This document shows, one piece after another, positions 1 through 9,064 of a stretch of DNA of 64,000 bases (within the stretch, counting starts at the first letter, position 1; each line of letters begins with the position of its first letter). Made by a program: the position numbers and the translations under genes. A model generated the notes under the pieces. That model had not been told where the DNA came from, did no database searches, and worked only from the letters and a program-made list of their open reading frames with translations. Source of the DNA: Stenotrophomonas africana (lineage in GTDB: Bacteria; Pseudomonadota; Gammaproteobacteria; Xanthomonadales; Xanthomonadaceae); NCBI RefSeq assembly GCF_013004645.1, contig NZ_JABEME010000010.1:1-64000 (forward strand), read 5' to 3'.

Positions 1-1
1 C

Positions 2-34
2 CGCCCGGCCCAGCCCATGAAGCCGGTCGACTAA
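2..34 (+). CDS. possible 3' end of an upstream gene (partial)
   Basis: A short open frame reads RPAQPMKPVD and stops at TAA (32-34). It could be the last codons of a gene that begins left of the window. Ten residues are too few to identify a family, and the frame could be chance. The stop lies inside the palindrome at 25-47. Confidence 0.25.
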   Translation, partial: RPAQPMKPVD

Positions 35-47
35 CAGTCGACCCTAC
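25..47 (-). repeat. SMAG-like GTAG palindrome
   Basis: GGTCGACT and AGTCGACC pair around a 3-nt loop, and the element ends in CTAC, which is GTAG on the minus strand. This matches the SMAG layout (GTAG head followed by a short hairpin) found many times in this window. Confidence 0.5.
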
Positions 48-194
48 CAGGAGCCCGCCACGAGGGGCTCCGCCGTTGGCCGGACACCCCGCGACAAACC
101 CGCGCACGTGCGCAATCCCCACGAACGGCGGACAATGGAACCCTTGGCGGCCCGCCGCGCCGCCCCTCCCGCTTTCCGCTGCAAGGATTCCCCC

Positions 195-1610
195 ATGGCC
201 GCCCGCAAGTCCTCCGCCCCCCTGATCGAAGTCACCGCCCGTCCCGGCCAGCCGCTGGGCATGGCGCCGGCCACCTTCCTGCGCGATTTCTGGCAGAAGC
301 GCCCGCTGCTGATCCGCAACGCCTTCCCCAACTTCCAGACCCCGGTGCAGCCGGAAGATCTGGCCGGGCTGGCCTGCGAGGAAGGCGTGCTTGCGCGCCT
401 GATCGAGCACGACAAGACCCAGGACGGCTGGCGCGTGCGCACCGGCCCGTTCCAGGAAGACGTGTTCCCCGCCCTGCCCGACCACGACTGGACCCTGCTG
501 GTGCAGGACGTGGACAAGTGGGACCCGGATGTGCGCGCCCTGATCGAGCACTTCAGCTTCCTGCCGCGCTGGCGCATGGATGATGTGATGATCAGCTTCG
601 CCGCTACCGGCGGCTCGGTCGGCGCCCATGTCGACCAGTACGACGTGTTCCTGCTGCAGGCCCACGGCCACCGCCGCTGGCAGATCGATGCCAGCGAATC
701 GATCAAGGGCAAGCAGCCGCCGCTGGGCTTCCGCCCGGACGTGGAGCTGAAGCTGCTGAAGGTGTTCAAGCCGACCCACGACTGGGTGCTGGCGCCGGGC
801 GACATGCTGTACCTGCCGCCGAACGTGCCGCACCACGGCGTGGCCGAAGATCCGTGCCTGACCTTCTCGTTCGGCATGCGCGCGCCGTCCTCGGCCGAGT
901 TGATCAGCGATTACCTGGACACCCTGATTGCCGATGCCGACGAGAACATCCGCTACCAGGATGCCGAGCTGAAGGTGCCGGCCGATCCGAACGAAATCGA
1001 CACGGTGGCGATGGCACGCGTGATCACCGCGCTCAACGCCATCCGCATGAACGACCCGGACAAGCTGGGCGACTGGTTCGGCCGTTTCATCACCACCTAC
1101 CGTGCAGCGGGCGAAGTGATGGCCCACCAGGCCGCGCCGGCCCCGGAGGAAGTGGTCCAGGCCCTGGCCTCGGGCCTGCTGCTGCAGCGCCACCCGTGGG
1201 CACGCCTGGCCTGGCGCCGGGCCAAGCGCGGCGCCAGCCTGTACGTCAGCGGCCAGGACTTCGCGCTGCCGGTTAAGGACGCCCAGCGTCTGGCCGGCGC
1301 CGAACAACTCGATGCCACCGCCTACCGTGGCCTGTCCGACAAGGGCCGCGCGGTGGTCCAGCAGCTGCTGGTCGGTGGCGTGTTCCAGCTGATCGATCCG
1401 AATGAGGTGTATGACGCTGAAGATGAGGATGACGGCGAAGACGCCGTGGTGCTCGGCGAGGTCGTCGAAGGCCGCGACCGTGTCGACGCGATCGACGCCG
1501 ACGCGGTGTCCGACGATGTCCACACCGTGACCGTGCACGACGACGGCATCGAGGTCATCGTCAACTTCGAGGATCACGACGAAGACGACAGCGACGACGG
1601 TCGCGCCTGA
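195..1610 (+). CDS. roxA: JmjC/cupin ribosomal oxygenase (L16 arginine hydroxylase family)
   Basis: The predicted protein has 471 residues and belongs to the cupin_4/JmjC 2-oxoglutarate- and Fe(II)-dependent oxygenases related to E. coli YcfD/RoxA, which hydroxylates an arginine of ribosomal protein L16. The facial triad is visible as HVD (H145, D147) and a histidine in PHHG (about residue 213). The ATG at 195 is preferred over upstream in-frame starts because the conserved fold begins about 20 residues later. The protein is longer than the roughly 370-residue E. coli enzyme. The last 68 residues form an acidic tail with about 28 Asp/Glu. The next gene starts 8 bp downstream. The family call is firm; the L16 substrate is inferred. 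Confidence 0.85.
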   Translation: MAARKSSAPLIEVTARPGQPLGMAPATFLRDFWQKRPLLIRNAFPNFQTPVQPEDLAGLACEEGVLARLIEHDKTQDGWRVRTGPFQEDVFPALPDHDWTLLVQDVDKWDPDVRALIEHFSFLPRWRMDDVMISFAATGGSVGAHVDQYDVFLLQAHGHRRWQIDASESIKGKQPPLGFRPDVELKLLKVFKPTHDWVLAPGDMLYLPPNVPHHGVAEDPCLTFSFGMRAPSSAELISDYLDTLIADADENIRYQDAELKVPADPNEIDTVAMARVITALNAIRMNDPDKLGDWFGRFITTYRAAGEVMAHQAAPAPEEVVQALASGLLLQRHPWARLAWRRAKRGASLYVSGQDFALPVKDAQRLAGAEQLDATAYRGLSDKGRAVVQQLLVGGVFQLIDPNEVYDAEDEDDGEDAVVLGEVVEGRDRVDAIDADAVSDDVHTVTVHDDGIEVIVNFEDHDEDDSDDGRA

Positions 1611-1618
1611 GCCTTGCC

Positions 1619-2515
1619 ATGATCCGGGTCCAGCAGGTCAGCCACGCCAACGCCCACGTCGCCATCCACGACGTGCGCCAACGCGTGTTCGTGCAGGAAC
1701 AGGGCATCGCCGCCGAGCTGGAACGCGATGCGCTGGACCCGGTCAGCGCCCATGTGCTGGCGCTGGATGCCGACGGCCAACCGGTCGGCACCGGCCGGCT
1801 GGCCCCGGATGGCCGCATCGGCCGCATGGCGGTGCTGGCCAGCCATCGCAGCCGCGGGGTTGGCGAGGCCCTGCTGGAGGCACTGGTCGAGGCCGGGCGC
1901 CGCCTCGGCCTGGCCGAACTGCACCTGCACGCCCAGCTGCCCGCCCGCGATTTCTATGCCCGCCAAGGCTTCCTGCCCGAAGGCGAGGTGTTCGAGGAGG
2001 CCGGCATCGGCCACCAGCAGATGCGCCGCCGGCTGAGCGCCGCGAGCGCCATCGACAGCCGCGCCGAGGCGGTGGCCATCACTACGGCCATCATCCACCG
2101 CGCCCGTCGCCAGCTGTGGCTGCACAGCCGCCAGCTGGACCCGGGGCTGCTCGACGCGCCCCCGGTACAGGCGGCACTGCGCCGCTTCGTCACCGCCCGC
2201 CACGACAAGCAGCTGCGGGTGATCGTGCACGATGCCGCTGCGATCGCGTCTGCCGGGGCACCACTGCTGGCGCTGGCCCAGCGCCTGCCCAGTGTGATCC
2301 AGTTCCGCGAGGTCAGCGACCCGGTCGACCGTGCGCTGGCCTCGGCCTGCCTGCTCAACGATGCGGGCGACTTCTACTTTCGTCTGATCGGGCATCGGCT
2401 TGACGGCGAGGCCGGCATCGCGCTGCCGGCACGTTCGCAGCCGTTCGAGCAGCAATTGCAGCGCGTCTGGGACCGTTCGCGCGATTGCAGCGAACTGCGC
2501 GCGCTCGGCATCTGA
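1619..2515 (+). CDS. GNAT N-acetyltransferase with C-terminal extra domain
   Basis: The protein has 298 residues. The first 140 form a GNAT fold of the ElaA/YjcF type: VRQRVFVQEQGI near the N-terminus and an acetyl-CoA loop of the form RSRGVG around residue 80. The remaining 150 residues are a separate domain that often accompanies this GNAT in xanthomonads and pseudomonads; I do not know its function. The start is 8 bp after the hydroxylase stop, so the two genes are probably co-transcribed. The substrate is unknown. Confidence 0.75.
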   Translation: MIRVQQVSHANAHVAIHDVRQRVFVQEQGIAAELERDALDPVSAHVLALDADGQPVGTGRLAPDGRIGRMAVLASHRSRGVGEALLEALVEAGRRLGLAELHLHAQLPARDFYARQGFLPEGEVFEEAGIGHQQMRRRLSAASAIDSRAEAVAITTAIIHRARRQLWLHSRQLDPGLLDAPPVQAALRRFVTARHDKQLRVIVHDAAAIASAGAPLLALAQRLPSVIQFREVSDPVDRALASACLLNDAGDFYFRLIGHRLDGEAGIALPARSQPFEQQLQRVWDRSRDCSELRALGI

Positions 2516-2602
2516 GCGCGCACAGCCGGCTCAACCTGTCTGGAAGCGGCACCGGGGGACGCGGGATACCTCTGGTGGTGCCCCTTCGTGTCCGGTTGGG
2601 GG

Positions 2603-2608
2603 TACAAT
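2603..2608 (+). promoter_or_regulatory. possible -10 element for the suc operon
   Basis: TACAAT sits about 95 bp upstream of the sucA start in the only intergenic gap before the operon. No convincing -35 hexamer is found at 16-18 bp, so this is a weak assignment. Confidence 0.3.
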
Positions 2609-2701
2609 TTGGCTGTTTGAACGCGCCCGCGCAGGGCTATTCATCTTCCTGCCGGGTCCTTCTGAAGCCATACCCCACAAAGCGAATCAACACCCTCCAT
2701 C

Positions 2702-5533
2702 GTGGACAATCAACTGAAGCAGTTTGCGCAATCTTCGCAACTCGCCGGCGGCAACGCCTCCTATGTCGAGGACCTGTACGAGCAGTACCTGGTCTCCCCG
2801 GATAGTGTCGATCCCAAATGGAAAACCTACTTCGACGGCTTCAAGGGCCGTGAAGCAGGTGACATTCCGCACTCGGCCGTCATCTCCCACATTGCGGACG
2901 CGGCCAAGGATGCGCTGAAGGCCGGTACCGGTAACGGTGCAGGCGACGAGCGCGAGCGCAATGTCGGTCGTCTGATCACCGCCTACCGTTCGCGCGGCCA
3001 CCTGGACGCCCGCCTCGATCCGCTGGGCCTGGCCGCACCGGTCAACACCCCGGACCTGGGCCTGCCGTTCCACAGCCTGTCCGATGCCGACCTCAACAGC
3101 GAGTTCAGCACCGGCGGCGTCGGCGGCCAGCCGCGCATGAAGCTGCGCGACCTGCTGGCGCGCCTGAAGGCGACCTACACCGGCTCGATCGGTGCGGAGT
3201 TCATGCACATCTCCGAGGTCGAACAGCGCCAGTGGATCTACAAGAAGCTGGAAGCGGCCGGTGGCAACTACCAGCTGGACGCTGACACCCAGCGTCGCAC
3301 CCTGGAGCGCCTGACCGCGGCCGAAGGCCTGGAGCGCTACCTGCACACCAAGTACGTCGGCCAGAAGCGCTTCTCGCTGGAAGGCGGCGACTCGCTGATC
3401 CCGATGATGGACACCATCATCCGCAGCGCCGGCAAGGATGGCGTCAAGGACGTGGTGATCGGCATGGCCCACCGCGGCCGCCTGAACGTGCTGGTCAACA
3501 CCCTGGGCAAGAACCCGCGCAAGCTGTTCGACGAGTTCGAAGGCAAGTTCGAGCACGACGAACACGCCTCGGCCGGTGACGTGAAGTACCACATGGGCTT
3601 CTCCGCCGACGTCGCCACCGATGGCGGCCCGGTGCACCTGGCGCTGGCGTTCAACCCGTCGCACCTGGAAATCGCCGACCCGGTCGTGGCCGGTTCCGTG
3701 CGTTCGCGCCAGGAGCGCCGCAAGGACACCGCACGCAAGCAGGTCATGCCCATCCTGATCCACGGCGACGCGGCCTTCTCCGGCCAGGGCGTGGTCATGG
3801 AACTGTTCCAGATGTCGCAGGCCCGCGGCTTTGCCGTCGGCGGCACCGTGCACATCGTGGTCAACAACCAGGTCGGCTTCACCACCTCCAACCCGCTTGA
3901 TACGCGTTCCACGCGCTATGCCACCGACGTGGCGAAGATGATCGCCGCCCCGGTGCTGCACGTGAACGGCGATGATCCGGAAGCGGTGGTGTTCGCCGCG
4001 CAGCTGGCCTTCGAGTTCCGCCAGAAGTTCGCCAAGGACGTGGTCATCGACCTGATGTGCTACCGCCGTTGGGGCCACAACGAGGCCGACGAGCCGGCGA
4101 TCACCCAGCCGCTGATGTACCAGGTGATCCGCAAGCATGCCACCACCCGCGAAATGTACGCCGAGCAGCTGGAAAAGGCGGGCGTGATTGCCGCCGGTGC
4201 CGGCAAGGCGATGGTCGATGCCTACCGCGAGAAGCTGGACGCCGGTGAAGTGACCACCGAGCTGGCCAAGGTCGAGAAGACTCCGCCGACCAGCCCGCTG
4301 TTCGTCGATTGGCCGAAGCTGCTGGAAGGCAAGCTGTCCGACCCGGTCTCGACCAAGGTGGAGAAGAACAGGCTGGTCGAGCTGGCCAAACTGATCAACA
4401 CCATCCCGGAAGAAGTGCAGCTGCACTCGCGCGTGGCCAAGGTCTACGACGACCGCCGCAAGATGGCCGCCGGCGAGATCCCGGGCGACTGGGGCTTTGC
4501 CGAGAACCTGGCCTACGCCACCCTGCTCGACGAAGGCAATGCACTGCGTCTGGTCGGCCAGGACGTGGGCCGCGGTACGTTCACGCACCGCCACGCGATC
4601 CTGCACGACCAGAAGACCGACAACTACTACATGCCGCTGCGGCAGCTGGTGGATTCGCCGGAGAAGGCCACCGTCATCGATTCGCTGCTGAGCGAAGAAG
4701 CGGTGATGGCCTATGAGTACGGCTTCTCCACCACCGATCCGAACACGCTGTGCATCTGGGAAGGCCAGTTCGGCGACTTCGCCAACGGTGCCCAGGTCGT
4801 CATCGACCAGTTCATCGCCGCCGGCGAAGCCAAGTGGGGCCGCATCTCCGGCCTGACCCTGCTGCTGCCGCATGGCTATGAAGGTCAGGGCCCGGAACAC
4901 AGCTCGGCGCGCCTGGAGCGCTTCCTGCAGCTGTGCGCACTGGAGAACATGCTGGTGGTGGTGCCGTCGACCCCGGCGCAGGCCTTCCACATGCTGCGTC
5001 GCCAGCAGCACCTGACCACCCGCAAGCCGCTGGTGGTGATGTCGCCGAAGTCGCTGCTGCGCCACAAGCTGGCCGTGTCGACCCTGGACGAGCTGGCCAA
5101 CGGCGAGTTCCAGCACCTGATCGGCGACGCCAATGCGGACGCCAAGAAGGTCAAGCGCGTGGTGCTGTGCTCGGGCAAGGTCTACTACGACCTGCTGGAA
5201 GACCAGACCAAGCGTGGCCAGGACGACGTGGCGATCATCCGCGTGGAGCAGCTGTATCCGTTCCCGCGTGCGCTGCTGGCTGCCGAACTGAAGAAGTACG
5301 GCAAGGCCACCGACGTGGTGTGGACGCAGGAAGAACCGCAGAACCAGGGAGCGTGGTACCAGATCCGCCACCATCTGCAGTTCTGCCTGGCCGATGGCCA
5401 GAACCTGCACTACGCCGGTCGCGCACGCTCGGCTTCGCCGGCTGCCGGTCACATGGCTGACCACGTCCGCGAACAGCAGCAGCTGGTCGCCGACGCACTG
5501 GTCAACCCGTTCAACGACACGTTCGCTGAATAA
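2702..5533 (+). CDS. sucA: 2-oxoglutarate dehydrogenase E1 component
   Basis: This 943-residue thiamine-diphosphate enzyme decarboxylates 2-oxoglutarate in the TCA cycle and passes the succinyl group to the lipoyl domain of SucB. The length matches the family. The ThDP/Mg motif is visible as GDAAFSGQG followed by VVNNQVGFTTS, and the N-terminal segment has the usual form (SYVEDLYEQYLVSP). The start codon is GTG at 2702. sucB follows 40 bp downstream and lpdA after that, giving the complete complex in one operon. Confidence 0.97.
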   Translation: MDNQLKQFAQSSQLAGGNASYVEDLYEQYLVSPDSVDPKWKTYFDGFKGREAGDIPHSAVISHIADAAKDALKAGTGNGAGDERERNVGRLITAYRSRGHLDARLDPLGLAAPVNTPDLGLPFHSLSDADLNSEFSTGGVGGQPRMKLRDLLARLKATYTGSIGAEFMHISEVEQRQWIYKKLEAAGGNYQLDADTQRRTLERLTAAEGLERYLHTKYVGQKRFSLEGGDSLIPMMDTIIRSAGKDGVKDVVIGMAHRGRLNVLVNTLGKNPRKLFDEFEGKFEHDEHASAGDVKYHMGFSADVATDGGPVHLALAFNPSHLEIADPVVAGSVRSRQERRKDTARKQVMPILIHGDAAFSGQGVVMELFQMSQARGFAVGGTVHIVVNNQVGFTTSNPLDTRSTRYATDVAKMIAAPVLHVNGDDPEAVVFAAQLAFEFRQKFAKDVVIDLMCYRRWGHNEADEPAITQPLMYQVIRKHATTREMYAEQLEKAGVIAAGAGKAMVDAYREKLDAGEVTTELAKVEKTPPTSPLFVDWPKLLEGKLSDPVSTKVEKNRLVELAKLINTIPEEVQLHSRVAKVYDDRRKMAAGEIPGDWGFAENLAYATLLDEGNALRLVGQDVGRGTFTHRHAILHDQKTDNYYMPLRQLVDSPEKATVIDSLLSEEAVMAYEYGFSTTDPNTLCIWEGQFGDFANGAQVVIDQFIAAGEAKWGRISGLTLLLPHGYEGQGPEHSSARLERFLQLCALENMLVVVPSTPAQAFHMLRRQQHLTTRKPLVVMSPKSLLRHKLAVSTLDELANGEFQHLIGDANADAKKVKRVVLCSGKVYYDLLEDQTKRGQDDVAIIRVEQLYPFPRALLAAELKKYGKATDVVWTQEEPQNQGAWYQIRHHLQFCLADGQNLHYAGRARSASPAAGHMADHVREQQQLVADALVNPFNDTFAE

Positions 5534-5573
5534 TCCTCCCCCTATTTAGAAGACAAACCAGGAAGCTCCCGCA

Positions 5574-6773
5574 ATGGCCACCGAAGTCAAAGCCCCGGTA
5601 CTGCCCGAATCCGTCGCCGACGGCACCATCGCCACCTGGCACAAGAAGGTGGGCGACGCCGTCAAGCGCGACGAAAACCTGCTTGACCTGGAAACCGACA
5701 AGGTCGTCCTGGAAGTGCCGTCGCCGGTCGACGGCGTGCTCAAGGAGATCAAGTTCAAGGAAGGCGATACCGTGACCTCCAGCCAGGTCGTGGCGATCAT
5801 CGAAGAAGGCGCCGTGGCTGCCGCCCCGGCCCCGGCCGCTGAAGAGAAGAAGGCTGAAGCCGCACCGGCCGCCGCTGCTCCGGCCGCTGCCGCCGCTCCG
5901 GCTCCGGCTGCCAAGTCGGCCGCCGACACCCTGCCGCCGGGCGCCCGCTTCACCGCCATCACCGAAGGCGTGAACCCGGCCGACGTCGACGGCACCGGCC
6001 GTCGCGGCGCGGTGACCAAGGAAGACATCGTCAACTTCGCCCGCAACGGCGGCGCCGGCAAGGCCGGTGGCGCACGCCCGGAAGAACGCGTGCCGATGAC
6101 CCGCATCCGCAAGCGCATCGCCGAGCGCCTGATGGAGTCGAAGAACTCCACCGCCATGCTGACCACCTTCAACGAAGTCGACCTGTCCAAGGTCTCGGCT
6201 GCGCGCAAGGAGCTGCAGGACGAGTTCGTCAAGGCACACGGCATCAAGCTGGGCTTCATGAGCTTCTTCGTGAAGGCCGCTGCCAACGCGCTGCAGCGCT
6301 TCCCGCTGGTCAACGCCTCGATCGACGGCGACGACATCATCTACCACGGCTACTCGGACATCTCGATCGCCGTCTCGACCGAGAAGGGCCTGGTCACGCC
6401 GGTGCTGCGCAACGTCGAGCGCATGTCGTTCGCCGACATCGAGAAGACCATCGCCGACTACGCCAAGAAGGCCCGTGACGGCAAGCTGAGCCTGGAAGAA
6501 CTGCAGGGCGGCACCTTCACCGTGACCAACGGCGGCACCTTCGGTTCGCTGCTGTCGACCCCGATCATCAACCCGCCGCAGAGCGCCATCCTGGGCATGC
6601 ACGCCATCAAGGAGCGTCCGATCGCCCAGAACGGCCAGGTCGTGATCGCGCCGATGATGTACCTGGCGCTGTCGTACGACCACCGCATCATCGACGGCAA
6701 GGACTCGGTGCAGTTCCTGGTGGACATCAAGAACCAGCTGGAAAACCCGGGCCGCATGCTGTTCGGCCTGTAA
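5574..6773 (+). CDS. sucB: 2-oxoglutarate dehydrogenase E2, dihydrolipoyl succinyltransferase
   Basis: The protein has 399 residues with the expected domain order. A single lipoyl domain carries the lipoylated lysine in [10 protein letters not shown] (about residue 43). An Ala/Pro-rich flexible linker (about 80-115) follows, then a peripheral subunit-binding domain, then the catalytic domain with the DHRIIDGKD active-site motif near the C-terminus. It forms the core of the 2-oxoglutarate dehydrogenase complex. Confidence 0.97.
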   Translation: MATEVKAPVLPESVADGTIATWHKKVGDAVKRDENLLDLETDKVVLEVPSPVDGVLKEIKFKEGDTVTSSQVVAIIEEGAVAAAPAPAAEEKKAEAAPAAAAPAAAAAPAPAAKSAADTLPPGARFTAITEGVNPADVDGTGRRGAVTKEDIVNFARNGGAGKAGGARPEERVPMTRIRKRIAERLMESKNSTAMLTTFNEVDLSKVSAARKELQDEFVKAHGIKLGFMSFFVKAAANALQRFPLVNASIDGDDIIYHGYSDISIAVSTEKGLVTPVLRNVERMSFADIEKTIADYAKKARDGKLSLEELQGGTFTVTNGGTFGSLLSTPIINPPQSAILGMHAIKERPIAQNGQVVIAPMMYLALSYDHRIIDGKDSVQFLVDIKNQLENPGRMLFGL

Positions 6774-6784
6774 GAAACCTCCCG

Positions 6785-6808
6785 CCCCTCCGCGCCTGCG
6801 CGGAGGGG
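6785..6808. other. stem-loop between sucB and lpdA
   Basis: CCCCTCCGCG pairs perfectly with CGCGGAGGGG around a CCTG loop, 12 bp after the sucB stop. No U-run follows. It may act as an mRNA 3' stabiliser, a processing boundary or a partial terminator that sets lpdA expression below sucAB. Confidence 0.6.
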
Positions 6809-6836
6809 TTCTGGTAATGCATCAAGGAATAATTCA

Positions 6837-8273
6837 ATGGCTGAACAATTCGACGTCGTCGTCATCGGTGCCGGCCCGGCCGGTTACCACGCTGCCATCC
6901 GCGCGGCCCAGCTGGGCCTGAAGACCGCCTGCATCGACGCAGCGCTGGGCAAGGACGGCAAGCCGGCCCTCGGCGGCACCTGCCTGCGCGTGGGCTGCAT
7001 CCCGTCCAAGGCGCTGCTGGATTCCTCGCGCCAGTTCTGGAACATGGGCCACATCTTTGGCGACCACGGCATCAGCTTCAAGGATGCCAAGATCGACGTC
7101 GAGGCGATGATTGGCCGCAAGGACAAGATCGTCAAGCAGTTCACCGGCGGCATCGGCATGCTGTTCAAGGCCAACAAGGTCGCCGCCTACTACGGCTTCG
7201 GCGAACTGCAGCCGGGCAACGTGGTCAAGGTCACCCAGCATGACGGTTCCATCGTCGAGCTGAAGGGTACCAACGTCATCATTGCGGCCGGTTCGGACTC
7301 GATCGAACTGCCGTTCGCCAAGTTCGACGGCGAGACCATCGTCGACAACGTCGGCGGCCTGGACTTCACCGAAGTGCCGAACCGCCTGGCGGTGATCGGC
7401 GCCGGCGTGATTGGCCTGGAACTGGGCAGCGTGTGGAAGCGCCTGGGCGCTGAAGTCACCATCCTGGAAGCACTGCCGGAGTTCCTGGCCGTGGCCGACG
7501 CCGAAGTGGCCAAGACCGCAGCCAAGGAATTCAAGAAGCAGGGCCTGGACATCCGCCTCGGTGCCAAGGTCTCCAAGACCGAGATCACCGGCAAGGGCAA
7601 GAAGAAGGAAGTCGTTGTCACCTACACCGACAGCGAAGGCGAAAAGGCCCTGACCGTGGACAAGCTGCTGGTGGCAGTCGGCCGTCGCGCCGCCACCAAG
7701 GGCCTGCTGGCGGAAGGCACCGGCGTCAAGATCAACGAGCGTGGCCAGATTGAAGTCGACGCGCACTGCCACACCGGCGTCAATGGCGTGTGGGCGGTCG
7801 GCGACTGCGTGCGCGGCCCGATGCTGGCGCACAAGGGCTTCGAGGAAGGCATCGCGGTGGCTGAGCTGATCGCCGGCCTGCCGGGCCACGTCAATTTCGA
7901 CACCATTCCGTGGGTCATCTATACCGAGCCGGAACTGGCATGGGTCGGCAAGACCGAAGCCCAGCTGAAGGCCGAAGGCATTCCGTACAAGGCCGGCAGC
8001 TTCCCGTTCGCCGCCAACGGCCGTGCCGTGGCGATGATCGAACCGGCAGGCTTCGTGAAGATCCTGGCCCATGCCGAAACCGATCGCATCCTCGGCATGC
8101 ACCTGGTCGGCGCCAACGTCTCCGAACTGGTGCACGAAGGCGTGCTGACCATGGAGTTCAGTGGCTCGGCCGATGACCTGGCCCGCATCTGCCACGCCCA
8201 CCCGTCGCTGTCGGAAGTGATCCACGACGCGGCGATGGCAGTCAGCAAGCGCGCCATCCACAAGGCGAACTGA
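6837..8273 (+). CDS. lpdA: dihydrolipoyl dehydrogenase (E3)
   Basis: This 478-residue FAD enzyme reoxidises dihydrolipoamide. The N-terminal FAD motif is GAGPAGYHAA, and the redox-active disulfide lies in GGTCLRVGCIPSK. The NAD-binding motif GAGVIGLELG is near residue 185, and the C-terminal dimer domain holds the catalytic HAHPSLSE histidine. It is the third gene of the suc operon and probably serves that complex; other complexes could share it. Confidence 0.96.
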   Translation: MAEQFDVVVIGAGPAGYHAAIRAAQLGLKTACIDAALGKDGKPALGGTCLRVGCIPSKALLDSSRQFWNMGHIFGDHGISFKDAKIDVEAMIGRKDKIVKQFTGGIGMLFKANKVAAYYGFGELQPGNVVKVTQHDGSIVELKGTNVIIAAGSDSIELPFAKFDGETIVDNVGGLDFTEVPNRLAVIGAGVIGLELGSVWKRLGAEVTILEALPEFLAVADAEVAKTAAKEFKKQGLDIRLGAKVSKTEITGKGKKKEVVVTYTDSEGEKALTVDKLLVAVGRRAATKGLLAEGTGVKINERGQIEVDAHCHTGVNGVWAVGDCVRGPMLAHKGFEEGIAVAELIAGLPGHVNFDTIPWVIYTEPELAWVGKTEAQLKAEGIPYKAGSFPFAANGRAVAMIEPAGFVKILAHAETDRILGMHLVGANVSELVHEGVLTMEFSGSADDLARICHAHPSLSEVIHDAAMAVSKRAIHKAN

Positions 8274-8284
8274 TCTGCATCCGG

Positions 8285-8309
8285 GTAGGTGCCGACCGCT
8301 GGTCGGCAC
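8285..8309 (+). repeat. SMAG (GTAG REP) element
   Basis: A GTAG head is followed by GTGCCGACC and its complement GGTCGGCAC around a short loop. It lies between the lpdA stop and its terminator. Confidence 0.7.
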
Positions 8310-8318
8310 GCGCCTGCA

Positions 8319-8352
8319 AACGAAAAACCCCGCCTCGGCGGGGTTTTTCGTT
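8319..8352. terminator. bidirectional rho-independent terminator after lpdA
   Basis: AACGAAAAACCCCGCC is complementary to GGCGGGGTTTTTCGTT, leaving A-runs on one side and T-runs on the other. It can terminate both the suc operon and the convergent minus-strand genes. Confidence 0.9.
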
Positions 8353-8365
8353 GCCCATTTTCGTT

Positions 8366-8392
8366 TAGAGCCAAGCCCACGCTCGGCTCTAC
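8366..8392 (-). repeat. SMAG element overlapping a stop codon
   Basis: Read on the minus strand it starts GTAGAGCCGAGC and folds on a matching GGCTCTA arm. The TAG in the head is the stop codon of the small exported protein at 8389-8637. Confidence 0.7.
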
Positions 8393-8637
8393 ACCTTGGC
8401 AGCCGGCTTCTTCGGCGGATCGTCGCAGATGCGGTGTTGCACTACGGCCTCACCAATCTTCCATTCCTTCACCACCTTGCAGCGCTCCTTGACTTTCGGC
8501 ACAGAAACCGCTGCAGCATTCGCCTCGTCAGCCGCAGCGGTCTGCTGGCGCTCCAGCCACACCGATGGCGGTGCTGGAGGTGAAGCCACGACGGGCGCAG
8601 CGATCAGTGCCAGAGCGGTCAACAGCATGACCCTCAT
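8389..8637 (-). CDS. small exported protein of unknown function
   Basis: The 82-residue protein has a clear signal peptide (MRVMLLTALALIAAPVVAS) and a mature part of about 63 residues with two cysteines (ERC and RICDDPP) that could form a disulfide. The start overlaps the stop of the upstream gene as ATGA, which indicates translational coupling. The stop TAG is part of a SMAG element. I do not recognise a family. Confidence 0.65.
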   Translation of the reverse strand: MRVMLLTALALIAAPVVASPPAPPSVWLERQQTAAADEANAAAVSVPKVKERCKVVKEWKIGEAVVQHRICDDPPKKPAAKV

Positions 8638-8846
8638 GCGGCAACCGGCCCGCCGCCGAGCAACCGTGCCGGCAGCATGAACAGCGCACGCAGGAAGGCA
8701 AACAGCGCCGAGAAGGTGATGCCGACCAGACGGAACGGCAGGCTCAGCAGCCACACGAACGGCCAGGCGATCAGGGCGAGGATCGCCAGCGGCCAGCACA
8801 GCACGAACAGCAGGCACCACACACCGAGCGCGAACAGGGTCTTCAT
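8634..8846 (-). CDS. small integral membrane protein
   Basis: The protein has 70 residues, almost all hydrophobic, with two or three predicted membrane segments rich in Trp, Leu and Phe. An AAGGAG ribosome-binding site lies 6-7 bp upstream of the ATG at 8846, which fixes this start rather than longer in-frame alternatives. It overlaps the following exported-protein gene by 4 bp, so the two form a unit. Function unknown. Confidence 0.7.
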   Translation of the reverse strand: MKTLFALGVWCLLFVLCWPLAILALIAWPFVWLLSLPFRLVGITFSALFAFLRALFMLPARLLGGGPVAA

Positions 8847-8965
8847 CACGGTCTCCTTGTGGCGGCACCCTGCCGCCTGCGGACACCTTGGCGCCCCGTC
8901 CCGCCGCCGACAAACGGTTTGCGACGAAACCGGGCTGGGGGCGATGAAACCGATCCAGCGCTGTT

Positions 8966-9064
8966 GTAGAGCCGAGCCCACGCTCGGCTGCTCATGGGAA
9001 TGCGCCGACCAACGGTCCGCGACCACCGGAGGCAGAGAGCAGCCGAGCGTGGGCTCGGCTCTAC
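8966..9064. repeat. inverted pair of SMAG elements
   Basis: One SMAG reads GTAGAGCCGAGCCCACGCTC on the plus strand (8966-8991). A near-identical copy is on the minus strand (9040-9064), with about 48 bp between them. The pair can fold into one long hairpin. The right copy supplies the stop codon of the phoD-like gene. Confidence 0.85.

Noticed and set aside
2687-5464. 925-residue open frame antisense to sucA
   Set aside because: High GC keeps the antisense frame open; sucA on the other strand is a clear full-length family member.
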